Shown piece after piece: positions 9,053 through 20,320 of a stretch of 64,000 nucleotides of DNA (positions are counted from its first letter, which is position 1; the number at the start of each line of letters is the position of its first letter). The translations under genes and the position numbers were made by a program. Location: positions 6,494,225-6,558,224 of the forward strand of contig OZ005690.1 in the NCBI GenBank assembly GCA_963930775.1, written 5' to 3'. Below the pieces are notes generated by a model. That model worked only from the letters and a program-made list of their open reading frames with translations. It had not been told where the DNA came from and searched no databases. This DNA is from Cliona cf. orientalis (taxonomy: Eukaryota > Porifera > Demospongiae > Clionaida > Clionaidae).

Positions 9053-11122
9053 ATGGATTTTCTGAGATTGAGTTTAATCCTGCATCTACTGAGTATGTGC
9101 TATTGTATAGTTAGTGGAATAAATAACGAGTCAGTTTTAGTGGTAGCATTACCTCATGTTAGTAGAGGTGGAATAAGTGTAAGCTGGGAGAGAGGACAGG
9201 AGATTCTACCTGGTGCTCTTGCCGCAGTTGACCACATAAATAATGAGCACTCTGGTATTCCAAGTAAGAAGCTGACATTGCTTGTCGTTGACAGTGGTCT
9301 AGTAATGAGCTCTGACTCTCCATATTCTGGTAACATGTTGGAAGTATTTGTTAATCTTACCTCACACAATGCTAGCATAGTGGGTGTAGTTGGAATTTTG
9401 CACCCCAAATTGCTTGCTATTTTGCAATCATTTCAGCTGCGCATAGCTTCTTTAGTCCATTTTAGTGGAGTTCCATCCGCTCCAAATGTTATTCATATGA
9501 CAGCATCCAGCTCAACTGTCATTGACTCATTTCTCGCATTCATGAAAGTGAATAGCCAAGCTAGAATTGGGATCATAACTGAAATCAATAACTCTTTTCA
9601 TTTACGGTTTCTTCATGACATCCTCTCGAAGGTAAATGTGTCATTCAGCATTCCCATTGTATTGGGCCATCATCAAGAGTCCCTTGCGAGTATTATTAAC
9701 ACTGTTGCATCGTCTAATGTCTACATCATTGTGCTAAATGTCAGCCCTTTCCTTGTACCGACAATTATGTGTGAGGCTTACAAAAACGAGCTTACTTGGC
9801 CAAAATATGCCTGGATTTTGCACAGCTATCGATTTGATGACATACCTCACACTTTCAATATTGAATGTAGTATTGGTATTTGCAACATCTTGGAGGGAAT
9901 GTTTGTTTTTCAGTTGATCCAGGAAGAAATAAGTTATGAAAGATATTATAATATTAATATGGGGCAACCAAACCCATATGCCTACCTACTGCATGATGCA
10001 GTTTGGACACTGACTGAAAGGGCCAATCTTTCAGTTACAAATCTCCAGAGGATTAGTACCGTATCCTCTATCTCAGAACATGTTTATATTTATCAAGTTC
10101 TAAATTGCACATCCAGTCATGTAGGAGTCTACAATAGCTATTCAGGAATGTTGGAAATTTTTACAATCGACACATTTGTAAACACAAATCTGCCAGTTTT
10201 GAGAATATTACCATCATCTTATTTTCTTTCACTGCCTGCTTTTTGCTTTGTACTAAACACTGCTTTGCTAGTTTTATTCATCTATTTTCGCAATGAACCC
10301 AGTGTTAAATCCACTAGTGTCTGCTTAAGTTTACTAATGTTCTCTGGCTGTTATTTTCTGATTGCATATACCGTTGTACTGATAGCAGATATACCACCAA
10401 AGTTTGATGTGTGTATGGTTCTCATGTGGCTTAGTGGACTTGGAATCTCATTACCACTTATTCTAGCTACTCTTCTTGTTAAAATGCTCCGTGTCTATCG
10501 CATATTTACCCTATATAGAAGGAATAAGCCAAAATTCTATACGTCTGAATATGCACACTTTCTATACACTGTTCTTATTCTGTCACCTAACATTGTAATA
10601 TTGGTCGTTTGGACAATAACTGATCCACATCGAGCCGATGACATTTACGTGGAACATCAAGGATTTATTATTATTGAAGAAAGGTGCATAAGTGAATATG
10701 CATTTTTATGGTTCTTATTACTTTTGATTTATTATTTTCTCTTATCTGCGGCTGTGGTGATTGTTGCTATTAAATCGCGAAAAATTCGAATGATGCAGTT
10801 CAAGGACACAAAGAAAGTCAATTTTCTAATCTTCACTGTTCTCTTCATTGGTGGTAGTTCGTTTGCATATGCAAACATTTTTGCCTCGACTAGAGAGTAT
10901 TATTTCATTCCTGCTTATGTTTTATACTTTGGACACACCCTTATAGCATTTCTATGTCCCATAACCCTCTTCATTCCTAAAATTTGGCCACCATTAGCCG
11001 CAAAGATTTCAAAGAGTTATCGAGTTACCCTTAATAATCAGTTGCAAGATCCACTTCTAAGTATCCACTCGGCAACATCGATTATTCGGTATCACATAAC
11101 CCAATCCAATGATGATCATTGA
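9053..11122 (+). CDS. GABA-B-like class C G-protein-coupled receptor, intact
   Basis: A single-exon frame of 689 aa from an ATG. Residues 1-21 form a signal peptide (hydrophobic LSLILHLLSMCYCIVSG). Residues 22 to about 385 form a Venus-flytrap ligand-binding domain with several N-glycosylation sites. Seven transmembrane helices follow from about 388 to 645, with FKDTKKVNFLIF in the third intracellular loop and PITLF.PKIWPP after helix 7, then a short tail. The cysteine-rich linker of mGlu, taste and calcium-sensing receptors is absent, which is the GABA-B pattern (established knowledge). It lies in tandem with copy 1, and a 3' fragment recurs at 28394-28745, so this is a local gene family. 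It may bind GABA or another amino acid; the ligand cannot be read from sequence. The C-terminal tail is too short for the coiled coil used by vertebrate GABA-B heterodimers. Confidence 0.9.
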   Translation: MDFLRLSLILHLLSMCYCIVSGINNESVLVVALPHVSRGGISVSWERGQEILPGALAAVDHINNEHSGIPSKKLTLLVVDSGLVMSSDSPYSGNMLEVFVNLTSHNASIVGVVGILHPKLLAILQSFQLRIASLVHFSGVPSAPNVIHMTASSSTVIDSFLAFMKVNSQARIGIITEINNSFHLRFLHDILSKVNVSFSIPIVLGHHQESLASIINTVASSNVYIIVLNVSPFLVPTIMCEAYKNELTWPKYAWILHSYRFDDIPHTFNIECSIGICNILEGMFVFQLIQEEISYERYYNINMGQPNPYAYLLHDAVWTLTERANLSVTNLQRISTVSSISEHVYIYQVLNCTSSHVGVYNSYSGMLEIFTIDTFVNTNLPVLRILPSSYFLSLPAFCFVLNTALLVLFIYFRNEPSVKSTSVCLSLLMFSGCYFLIAYTVVLIADIPPKFDVCMVLMWLSGLGISLPLILATLLVKMLRVYRIFTLYRRNKPKFYTSEYAHFLYTVLILSPNIVILVVWTITDPHRADDIYVEHQGFIIIEERCISEYAFLWFLLLLIYYFLLSAAVVIVAIKSRKIRMMQFKDTKKVNFLIFTVLFIGGSSFAYANIFASTREYYFIPAYVLYFGHTLIAFLCPITLFIPKIWPPLAAKISKSYRVTLNNQLQDPLLSIHSATSIIRYHITQSNDDH

Positions 11123-12290
11123 AACATTCAACTTTTACTGTCTAGCTGAAACTCTACTAGTTTCTTTATTCACTTTTTGCACTAATCGTATAGTTACTAT
11201 TTTGCCCTATACTTTTATAAATTAATCCCTGATATGTATGGTTTGCTAGTCATTATTTCTTCCAGCACATTCAATTAATTTGTGGTATGTTGCCATGGTT
11301 TCGTGGAGGGCGGGGGGCATGCCATGGGAAGCTGCTCCTGATATTAATTTTAGAAACTTCTCTCATACGGATATTTTGCCATAATTATTATTAATGCTCT
11401 GCACTGGAGGGAGTACTTGCTGAACGTCCCCCTCCCACACCCACCCCTTATTATGTTTTCTTGATTGAGCATTCATACTATAATATCAGGTATAGCTATA
11501 CATATACGCAGGAGTTTGTCGGCATAGAGCCTGGCAGGGTGCATGTGCTTCCCCCAAGAGGTTTAGTTCTAAGACTTGTTAAGGTGGTCTATTAGTCCAC
11601 TTTTCCTATCATTTCTCCCTCTCATTTTGGTCCAGATAAAACCCTGTGCATGCATTCCATTGTACTAGTCTAAACAGTTAGGACTCAGTGTAGTGATTTA
11701 TATGCCTGAATATCTGAAAGGTACTGCTGGGATGCATACATTCACAAAATTAATGTATTCACGTACCAATTGAAGCAGCTATTACTGTTATACTGGTAGT
11801 TTCCATGTTCCTCATTGCTTCCCCCCTCCCCCACCTTACAAAATGAAAGTCTGAATGAAACCCCGGTTGCATCATTCTCTTAGCTATTGGTTTCATTCTG
11901 TATGCATAAATTTACCTAAGAGTATATTCAATAGGTATTCTCAGAGAATGCACATTAGAGGCTGGTCAATACAGTATACTATACCTACTCTTAATATCCA
12001 GTTTCACATTTTATCTAGTACTATCGTACCTGGATCCGGATACTCAAAGCAAGTAGCATCGAGTATATGTTAGAACACTTTTTTAGGAATCTACTCGTGA
12101 TGAGTATGTAAACTGATATCCCTTAAATATTACCCAAACCACGACTGACCTTTCTGATCACATGACTAAGCTAAAATTAGAATCACATGATTTTAATCTC
12201 GAGCTTTCACCTTAATTTAACTGTGATCTATTCAGAGATCATAGTCTGTAAGCTACCAGTTAGTAATCCTTGGCTGTTCCATACACTATC
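11123..12290. other. Intergenic spacer before the lysozyme-like gene
   Basis: About 1.2 kb with no convincing gene. It is conserved in the duplicated block at 28746-30290 and therefore predates the duplication. A frame at 11855-12073 is short and has no recognisable domain. Confidence 0.45.
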
Positions 12291-12761
12291 ATGATGGAAA
12301 CTCCAGGAGCAAGTGGATCTGGTGTTGTCGAGGAAGTTGTGTCAAAAGTTCAATCCCTGTTTGGCTCAGACAATATGTTCCTTCGAAGGATTGCCTATGT
12401 TGAATCTAAGGATGGGACTGACAAGAATACCTATCGCAGTGGCTATGATGGAGGCATATGGCAGGTTGATTGGGTAGGATTCGAGTCTACCCAAGATACA
12501 AAAAGTCACCCAAGTCTTGAAGCAAAGCATAAAAAAATTAAGCAAAGCCTTGATATTGATTGGCAGAAGGTGAAGTGGAATGATTTAAGGAAGCCTCTCT
12601 ATTCTGGGTTAGCTGCGCGGCTTTTTCTTTTGAAGATACCAGCTCCGATTCCATCAACTTTGAAGGATCAAGCAGATTACTGGAAACGTTACTACAATAC
12701 CGAATCAGGTGCTGGAACTGCACAGAAATTTATTGATGATGTAAATAAATTGGAAGGCTAA
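12291..12761 (+). CDS. Lysozyme-like (goose-type/SLT fold) protein
   Basis: An intronless frame of 156 aa from ATG at 12291. An upstream TTG in frame at 12270 is not a likely eukaryotic start. Around residues 35-65 it shows the pattern RRIAYVESKDG...GGIWQVD, typical of the lysozyme-like superfamily (family knowledge). The Glu in AYVES is the candidate catalytic acid. If active, it would cleave peptidoglycan. No signal peptide is visible, so secretion is unclear. It converges on the beta-helix gene at 13041-17657 with 279 bp between stops. The pair was duplicated together; the second copy (30290-30765) is broken. Family assignment is by motif only. Confidence 0.65.
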   Translation: MMETPGASGSGVVEEVVSKVQSLFGSDNMFLRRIAYVESKDGTDKNTYRSGYDGGIWQVDWVGFESTQDTKSHPSLEAKHKKIKQSLDIDWQKVKWNDLRKPLYSGLAARLFLLKIPAPIPSTLKDQADYWKRYYNTESGAGTAQKFIDDVNKLEG

Positions 12762-13040
12762 CTATAACTCCAAGGATTGACTTAGCTCTTTAGCTAAAAT
12801 ATTTTGCTATCTTACAGAGCATTATGTTTCAATGGTTTATGATCCATTTATAAGAAAGACTACACCCTTAAATCCATCATTATCAGAGAATGCATGCATG
12901 CATATCAGTGTCAATATTAAGTAATTAAAGATGATACCACGTAAATTCCAAAATTAATGCACACAAAAACATATAATTTTTGAGTGCCTCATTTGGCAAG
13001 TCAACTGGAAAGTTTATGATTGGACCTAAACTAGTATGAT

Positions 13041-16000
13041 CTACCTTGGAGCATCCACTGTTGAACTGGTAGGTGCCATTGCTTGCATCTCTGAGGAAGG
13101 TTGATTGCTCCTGTAGTCTGAAGTAGATGGGGAGTCAAAAATGTATACCACATCATGAAACCTATCATCATCTGAACGTGATGGCTGATTGAATGATTCC
13201 CTTGATTTCTCAGTTACATTGGATCCTCTGTCAGGCTTCCTCTTCTTGATAAACTCTCTAATAACGTACACATAAGAGTGGTACATCACTACTCCCAGTA
13301 GCACCAGAAAGGTAAAAACAATGGATAAGTGAACAATAATATCTCTGTCTTCATTCCTTTCAATATTTCTCGATACGATTACTGAGAGAAACAGTAGATT
13401 GAAGTAGAGGGTTGTTTCAACAATATCAATTGGCCACTGTCTATACACCCGTCCGCCTAGTACACCTTTCACCAGTAGAAGTGCACCTGCTATCTCTGCT
13501 GTAGCTATTAATGGAATGATAGGATCATCCTGCACATTGCTGGCTGAAACGAGGTACAGAAGTACACGTGCAAGCAAGAGTAAACCGGTCCAGTAGCGGT
13601 GCTTGTCATTGTAAGGGGCAGTGTATGCCTCCATGAAGGATTGAAGTTTTGGATTCCTTACGACTTTCAATTTAATATATCGAGTAATCCACTGCCAGGA
13701 GAAGAGAATGAGAGTGTATGCTAATCCAATGACCAATATACAAATAGCCGTAATAAAGAGTGGAATCCGACTTCCAACAAAATATTCAAGTGTAGCATCA
13801 GGAAGCCAAAGCAGTTTATAAGAACCATCAGGATAATTTAAGCCCGTAGCAGTGAATGCAACAATGATGGTTTGCAAGTATTTTGCATATGATAACAGGA
13901 TGAGTGTAGCCATGGTTGCAACAGGATTTCTCTTTCCGATTAGATTTGAGAATTTCTGTGAGTACTTGCTCAGTATGACAATGGCAACTACAATGATGAT
14001 AATGTACGTTGGAAGTATGAGTTCCACCCATGCTTTCCCATGAGTATCCATACCGTCAATGAAACACATGTCAATGCCAAGTTCCAGATTAAACCAGGAA
14101 ATGAAAATAGATGGAAAAGATACCTTTGTAAAATAGATTGTCTTATTTGCTGCAATCATGTTCGCATAAAATATCAGACCATTGATTGCTCCCACAGCTA
14201 CTGTAATATTCAACACAAACAATAGAGCAACAAGCAGCAGTCCACCAATAAGAATGGATAGAAGCATCACTACCGTTAGTACAGGCCAGTAGGAAGGACA
14301 CCGTAGGCATTGTGAACTACCAAGGGAAAGGCTGAACTTGTCCCTGCATGCGCCACATAGTGTCCCAGCACGATTGTAGTTACACTGAGCGTTGGTTCCT
14401 TCTGAGCCATTGTTGAAGTTAATTAGTACTTCTGATTGTGATGTTATAGGAATGCAATAATCGTAGGGGCAGTAGGGATGAGTGATAAAGCCAGGTGGAT
14501 TTGTTGTATTTGTGTAGTCTATCCAAGAGTTGCTTGTCTTCATGATGAATCCGGTACTGACATTGCAACTGCCTGTCCTATCTGAAATATATGAATCACA
14601 ATCACACTCACACCTAGTATCCTGAACTTTGCTCAAAGGCTCAAAGCCAATAGGACATTCACAGGGCAAAAATATGATATCGATGATTGCTTGTGATGGC
14701 TGTGCATCTCCGCATGGACCTTGTGCATACAAAACGAGTTGCTCGGAAGTGGCAGATGAGAAGACATTGAATCTCAAGTCAGTGCAGTTGGTGCTAGTTT
14801 CTTGAAATTGCTGATTTTCACCAAGATCTCCCGTCAATGAAGGAATCGTACTGATGATAGTGGCTGGGATACTATGATTGACATGGTCAACTGCAATTAC
14901 TGGAACACCAAATGAGCCTCCTTTAGTGACACTTATGGTGGTATGTTTGTAACTACAGTCTGGTTGGTTATTTATGCAAAAGCACACTCGTACTGGGTCA
15001 GATGCTAAGGTGTCTAAGTCATTAACATTGCTGATTTCTTTGAGTACTGAAAGTCCATTTTCAATACCTTCAGTTGTAAATTCTCCCCCGTTAACAAGAT
15101 CACTCACCTTAAGTCTAGCTGCTGTGCTAATTGTACACCTATCTAATAATCCTCCATATATATTTGATCCAGAAATCATTGCTGAATTGTTCAACATGAA
15201 GAGGGCTTGGGTTTGTACGTCCAAATTTTCAAATGTGTCAACTTCTTGAAGAAAGCAGTGTGAACCAAGAGAGATTGTGTTAGAAAGGATACTGCTACAA
15301 ATTTCAATGCTGGTTTCATCAGCTACAAAGAAACCACCTCCAGAGTGGTAGGCAGTATTGTTGGTTACATTGACATATGTGCTTAGTCTCGTAAAGATGT
15401 CTACATCGGTCGACTTCAGTATGGTTAGCTGGGAATTTGCTTCAAAATATGCACCACCGCCTCTATTTGCTGCATTATTTTTCAATGAGAGGAAATGAAT
15501 TGGGGATATAGCATTTGAGGCCACTGTTATGGATGAGCTCACAGTGTAGATACCACCTCCATTCATGTGTGCTGTGTTTCCATCAAGAGTGCAGTTTCCT
15601 AAGATTGTCAGAAAACTTTTATAGATAGAAATGCCCCCACCATTATACATTGCAGTGTTATTAGTTATATGCACCGTGCTCTCTGGACTAAACATCACTA
15701 TACTTTCGATTATGAGTATTGCTCCACCACTAGCAGCAGAGTTTTGGGCCATAGTTACTGATCCTTGAAACTTGACATTACTATAGAGGCTAGTAATGGC
15801 CCCTCCCACTTCCAGAGGCTGGCTTTCAAATCCAAACGGTGTATCTGTGTTGGATTCTTGCTGACTAACGAATAAAATGTTCCCTAAAAGTGTTATGTTG
15901 GAGCTATAAGCATACAATGATCCACTGTTACTATTGAATTGTATATTTCCGGAAAAAAGTGCTCTGCAGTCAATTATTAGTACAACATTAGACCTTGCTG

Positions 16001-17657
16001 TGTTATTCACGACTTCCAGTGTTCCTCTTATCACCATACTTCCTCCTCTTGTAAAAATCACTCCTCCAGACTGTACTGGGACAAAGTTATCACGGAATGT
16101 GTTATTACCAAGCAATTTGAAATCAGTGTACAAAGTTTGAATATTTATTTCATGATAGTTTGATTGGAAAGTGCATTGTCTGACAGTCATGTTTCCATAA
16201 ATCATAAAGATGGTTCCATAGCTACCTTTGCTGTTGAATTCAAAAGTACAATTATCAATAAGATATTCATTTCCTACCAAATATAAGATACCACCCGTAT
16301 GAAACCTGAACACAGAGTGGCTTATTATATTTTCATCGGATTGACCTGGATTGTTCAAACTCACAACATATGTTGTAGAAGAGCCAGAATTGTTTTGAAA
16401 CAGACTGGAGTCAATATGGATGTTCATGGCAATACCAGACAAAACACTGCCTTCATCAGCCAAATTATGTTGGAATGTGCAGTTGGAGATAGTAGTAAAA
16501 GATGAAGGTGAAAATCGTACCAAAGACGTGATTGCTCCTCCGCTATTGGCTGAATTGTTGACAAAAGCACTTTTGATGATGGTTACATAGCAATTGACAA
16601 TTAATATTGCTCCACCAATGTTATTGGCTTTGTTCAATGTGAATGAGCTGTTTTCAATAGTGACATTTGCAGCGTAGACAGCAACTACTCCACCACTTGA
16701 CAATGTGCTCTGGGTTGCTATATTGTTATAAAACAGGCTTTGTTTGATTACAATTATGAAAGCGGGCACTTTTTGAGTAATATTATTGCTATTTTTCACT
16801 TCTCTCTGATTTTGACAGAGTATGCCATCACCTTCTGGAGGTGCTGAATTACAATTTGCAATAACTGACCCTTTATTGTGACTAAAGGTTGATGCAGTAA
16901 CCATCGCAATACACCCAGTACCAAGATACAACACACTTCCACCATTTAATGCATAATTGGAAGTAGCATTACTCTTCTTGATGATGATTACCGTATCATT
17001 ATCAGCATATATGGCACCCCCTTTGTCTGCTTCGTTCCCTTCAAATGTGCTCTCAATGATTTCAACGGTACTACTGGAAGCAACTATTGCTCCTCCAGTT
17101 GCGAAATTGGGACTTACACTGTTATGAATCGAGTATTTGCCATGTTTAAATTTTTTGTTTGCAAGAAAATGACTTCTGATGATAGTGGCATTCTTTACAG
17201 TTTTGAGAACTAGAGCTGTTTCATTATTGATACTACCTTGAAAAATGGAATTTTCAAGAATAAAATGATCCACGCCATCAATGATGGTATTTCCACATCC
17301 AATAAAGTGCATGTTTATTATCGAAACAGATTTTGTCCCATTAATCCTAATGTTTCTAGAAATGTCACACAAAATTGATGCTGTTTGTTCACCTTGTGTA
17401 TGCACACCCCCAGAGATTTCATAGTGATCTTTACCAGTAATATTGATTGAAGTGGACAGGTTGTGCTCTCCAGGCAGAAAGACCAGTGTTGTATTCAAAT
17501 CATCAATATTGAATTTCTCATGTGCTATAAACTGTGATAGCGTTAGACAACTTTGTTCAGGGCAAAGTGAAGTAGGATATGGCTTTATATGGTAGATTAT
17601 TCCACCAGCACTGTGCAATACAATAAGACAGAGGGCACAGATGAAAGTAGAACTCAT
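13041..17657 (-). CDS. Large secreted beta-helix repeat protein with C-terminal multi-span membrane domain
   Basis: A single-exon frame of 1,538 aa starting at ATG 17657; the frame extends to a TTG at 17699 but that is unlikely to be used. A signal peptide (FICALCLIVLHSAGG) comes first. A long ectodomain to about residue 980 is built of parallel-beta-helix repeats with many GGAI/GGGI turns and FxxN motifs, as in polymorphic-membrane-protein repeats and pectin-lyase folds. A Cys-rich stretch (about 990-1120, ending LCGACRDKF...CLRCPSYWP) follows, then about eight hydrophobic helices (about 1125-1460) and a polar cytoplasmic tail of about 80 residues. N-glycosylation sequons are dense throughout the ectodomain. 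The layout suggests a cell-surface adhesion or recognition protein; the function is unknown. A near-copy at 31076-35647 carries frameshifts. Confidence 0.85.
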   Translation of the reverse strand: MSSTFICALCLIVLHSAGGIIYHIKPYPTSLCPEQSCLTLSQFIAHEKFNIDDLNTTLVFLPGEHNLSTSINITGKDHYEISGGVHTQGEQTASILCDISRNIRINGTKSVSIINMHFIGCGNTIIDGVDHFILENSIFQGSINNETALVLKTVKNATIIRSHFLANKKFKHGKYSIHNSVSPNFATGGAIVASSSTVEIIESTFEGNEADKGGAIYADNDTVIIIKKSNATSNYALNGGSVLYLGTGCIAMVTASTFSHNKGSVIANCNSAPPEGDGILCQNQREVKNSNNITQKVPAFIIVIKQSLFYNNIATQSTLSSGGVVAVYAANVTIENSSFTLNKANNIGGAILIVNCYVTIIKSAFVNNSANSGGAITSLVRFSPSSFTTISNCTFQHNLADEGSVLSGIAMNIHIDSSLFQNNSGSSTTYVVSLNNPGQSDENIISHSVFRFHTGGILYLVGNEYLIDNCTFEFNSKGSYGTIFMIYGNMTVRQCTFQSNYHEINIQTLYTDFKLLGNNTFRDNFVPVQSGGVIFTRGGSMVIRGTLEVVNNTARSNVVLIIDCRALFSGNIQFNSNSGSLYAYSSNITLLGNILFVSQQESNTDTPFGFESQPLEVGGAITSLYSNVKFQGSVTMAQNSAASGGAILIIESIVMFSPESTVHITNNTAMYNGGGISIYKSFLTILGNCTLDGNTAHMNGGGIYTVSSSITVASNAISPIHFLSLKNNAANRGGGAYFEANSQLTILKSTDVDIFTRLSTYVNVTNNTAYHSGGGFFVADETSIEICSSILSNTISLGSHCFLQEVDTFENLDVQTQALFMLNNSAMISGSNIYGGLLDRCTISTAARLKVSDLVNGGEFTTEGIENGLSVLKEISNVNDLDTLASDPVRVCFCINNQPDCSYKHTTISVTKGGSFGVPVIAVDHVNHSIPATIISTIPSLTGDLGENQQFQETSTNCTDLRFNVFSSATSEQLVLYAQGPCGDAQPSQAIIDIIFLPCECPIGFEPLSKVQDTRCECDCDSYISDRTGSCNVSTGFIMKTSNSWIDYTNTTNPPGFITHPYCPYDYCIPITSQSEVLINFNNGSEGTNAQCNYNRAGTLCGACRDKFSLSLGSSQCLRCPSYWPVLTVVMLLSILIGGLLLVALLFVLNITVAVGAINGLIFYANMIAANKTIYFTKVSFPSIFISWFNLELGIDMCFIDGMDTHGKAWVELILPTYIIIIVVAIVILSKYSQKFSNLIGKRNPVATMATLILLSYAKYLQTIIVAFTATGLNYPDGSYKLLWLPDATLEYFVGSRIPLFITAICILVIGLAYTLILFSWQWITRYIKLKVVRNPKLQSFMEAYTAPYNDKHRYWTGLLLLARVLLYLVSASNVQDDPIIPLIATAEIAGALLLVKGVLGGRVYRQWPIDIVETTLYFNLLFLSVIVSRNIERNEDRDIIVHLSIVFTFLVLLGVVMYHSYVYVIREFIKKRKPDRGSNVTEKSRESFNQPSRSDDDRFHDVVYIFDSPSTSDYRSNQPSSEMQAMAPTSSTVDAPR

Positions 17658-18923
17658 CTTGCTTTCAACTGAAATGAAATATGCACCTGCATAATACAAA
17701 TTAATTGCAATTCGGTAACCATAATATTATAATTATAGCTAAACCCCTTACGTGGTCTAAGACTTGTTTAATTAATTTTAACAAATTATAATAATTATTC
17801 TAGTTAATACCGAAAGAAATTCTTAGACTAATCTGTGTATATATGAGATACTTTAAAAATGTGAAAAGCAAGCTTCCTACACATGTACGTAGTTAACGTA
17901 TACAACCAGGCATGGCATTGTAAATGAGCATACTTTAATTACCTTCTGCCAAGACAATCTGTGCAGGCTTATCAGACTTCTGGATGTAGTGATGCTTGCT
18001 GAGATATGCACCTGAACTGTATGATACGTTTTGCATGCTATCAATTTGCTCTTGACGTTAGCTGGCTTCCTCAGGCACTGAGTCGTGCTCGTAGTTCAAC
18101 AACATCCTGACAGAAAGATAGTGATCTTTAGTACTAGCACTGTTATCTAATAATTAATAAGAAGCTATAGCTAGGGCTGTACCTTGATCAGCATCTATTA
18201 TGGCTACCAAGAAGCCAATGTTGTATGGCGTCTTTTACTTGTGGTTCTTTTGTTATGGCACCATCAGTTCCCGTGTGATGACAATATTTTTGTGACATGT
18301 GACTATTATTAGTGCAAAGGGGATTGCCAGAGAGTGAGCAGATGAGGTGATGCAACCATAGCTTTGATGCAATAGTTTTACTAGGCTTGTGAAATGAAGC
18401 CATGGTGATATGTATACAACTCTGAAAATCATCAGATTCTCTAATTAAAGCTAGCCAATTTTATACAAGACTGGGATATATTATAGTCAAGCCTCCAACC
18501 AGAGGACACTTTGGGAATGGCCTTTTATCCTTTCTTTGGAGGTTGTCCTTATCTCGGAGGTTTGCCACATTTGACCTTAAATAATCTTTAATAGGGCAGA
18601 GATTCATTGGAATGTACTTACTAAAACAATTGAATGTTCAAAACCAAATACGTGTTGTGAGTGAATCATTGCATGACACGATTGCATGTTAATTACTGAT
18701 CATGAATAAAGTAGTCGCGCAGTGTCGCTTATCTTGCAGATGCATGCTTTAGGTTAACAATCTTATCAATATTTGAACTGACAGACAAGGCTTCATGTCC
18801 ATGTCCTTTATACTCAAAAAGTAGCACACATCTTCCAAAGCAGTTATAGCTAGCTTCCTTGTAAGTTGTCAATCTGGGAATTGAGGTTAGTGGTTATAAG
18901 AGCCAGGGGTGGCAGGTTCCAAG
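17658..18923. other. Intergenic, beta-helix gene to Ig/FN3 gene
   Basis: About 1.3 kb. The first 210 bp belong to duplication block A. From about 18070 to 18480 it matches 47690-47935 in inverted orientation. The frame at 18188-18403 lies in this repeat and shows no domain. I see no gene here. Confidence 0.5.
18070..18480 (+). repeat. Inverted long-range repeat, arm 1
   Basis: Several stretches are the reverse complement of 47690-47935, for example CTCGTAGTTCAACAACATCC here versus GGATGTTGTTGAACTACGAG there. The segments around the TTGCATCACC / GGTGATATGTATACA motifs also match. Internal indels separate the matching stretches. Confidence 0.75.
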
Positions 18924-20320
18924 TCAAATGATGATACATGTTGAAGGGATAAAGGTAACATTCGCAACTTGTCCATCGTCAGGGGCAGTAGAATTGAATC
19001 TGAATCCACCACCAAACGTTGGAGACATCTGCTGTCCTACAGAATTCCTAGCTCTTATCACAACTTCATGATCTCTATCAATCAAAACTTGAGGCAAGGT
19101 GTATCTTAGTCGATTTCCATCAAGTATAATCAGCTCTTCAACCCATTAAATTTTGATCATCATTATGGAATGGGAGGAACACTTCTTCACCTACTCAAGG
19201 TTATCAACTATAGGGATGGTAGGCACACATGCCGATAGATTATTCTATATAGAACTCACCTTGAACTGTGATTGTGATACGCACTGCTTCAGGCCCATTG
19301 GCATTTGAGGATCGACACTCAAATATTGCTCCATCATCTCGTGGGAATCTCACAGTCGAGAAGAGATATGTCCCCTGAAATGTTCTATCATCCATGGAAT
19401 TGGACACATTGGCCACCACTTTCCGGTCTCCATCAGATCTAATACGAACAATCTCTAAAAAATTTGCGAGTGATTCTGCTGTGACGACACATGTTAATAT
19501 CGTATTCATATTTACTACCACTGGATGTGGGTTGGCCATAAACCGGCACCCAGTTGAAACCTGGCATGGGGGGTGCATTTCAACTCCTTTTGCGAAGATT
19601 ACCGGGGGTTGTACATAGAATACTGTGAACGTGCACATCATTCACTCCAGGGCCCAGGGGAGAGGAAATTAATGTTTTTTCACCTAGAGCAGTACTTACA
19701 GAGCACATTGACAGTAGCTAAGCTAGCATTTTGCTCAATGGGGAGTATTCCATCTCTGATAGAACCTGGCACCCGTACACTCCACCATCGGTCACCATCA
19801 CAGAATTAATGACAAAAGTACTATTGATGATGTTGTTAGGCAGCCTAATCTCATTCACTCTCGGATCAGTATTGTTATATGATGATCTCCATGGGACTTG
19901 ACTACCAAATGTAGTGAAAAACCAGTTGACTCTTCTCAGTGGCATGGTAGCGTCTTCATTATTCTGTCCGATGCAGTTAAGCATAAGTGTTCGTCAAGCC
20001 TGCAGCTCTTGATCATCTGGACCAACAAGAATCATCGGACCTACCGAGAGAGAAAGAAAGATAGAGAGAGAAGGGGGAGAGAGCCAAAGTGTCAGTTATA
20101 CATGTATGTAAGCTCTTATTTATAAGGCAAACAAAAGTCCAGAGTACACACCAGGGGATGTGAGAGTTCCAGTTACTGAACCAATCACTTTGTTATCAAT
20201 GGAGACAGTGCATGTGTAGTCAAAGTCCTGCTCCAGTTCACTAAGATTACATATCATTAGTATAGATGTCCTAAAGCCAAGAACACGATTGTCTTAGATC
20301 ACAGCCGGGAACCTGTCCTC

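Larger units (their letters stand above)
10504..17868 (+). repeat. Segmental duplication block A1
   Basis: This stretch (receptor 3' part, lysozyme-like gene, beta-helix gene and flanks) recurs in the same order and orientation at 28394-35852. Gene sequences match closely by eye; spacers carry indels. A1 is the intact copy. Confidence 0.9.

Noticed and set aside
12270..12290. Upstream TTG start for the lysozyme-like frame (also GTG at 1237 and TTG at 17699)
   Set aside because: TTG and GTG are not used as normal starts in animal nuclear genes; an in-frame ATG follows closely in each case.
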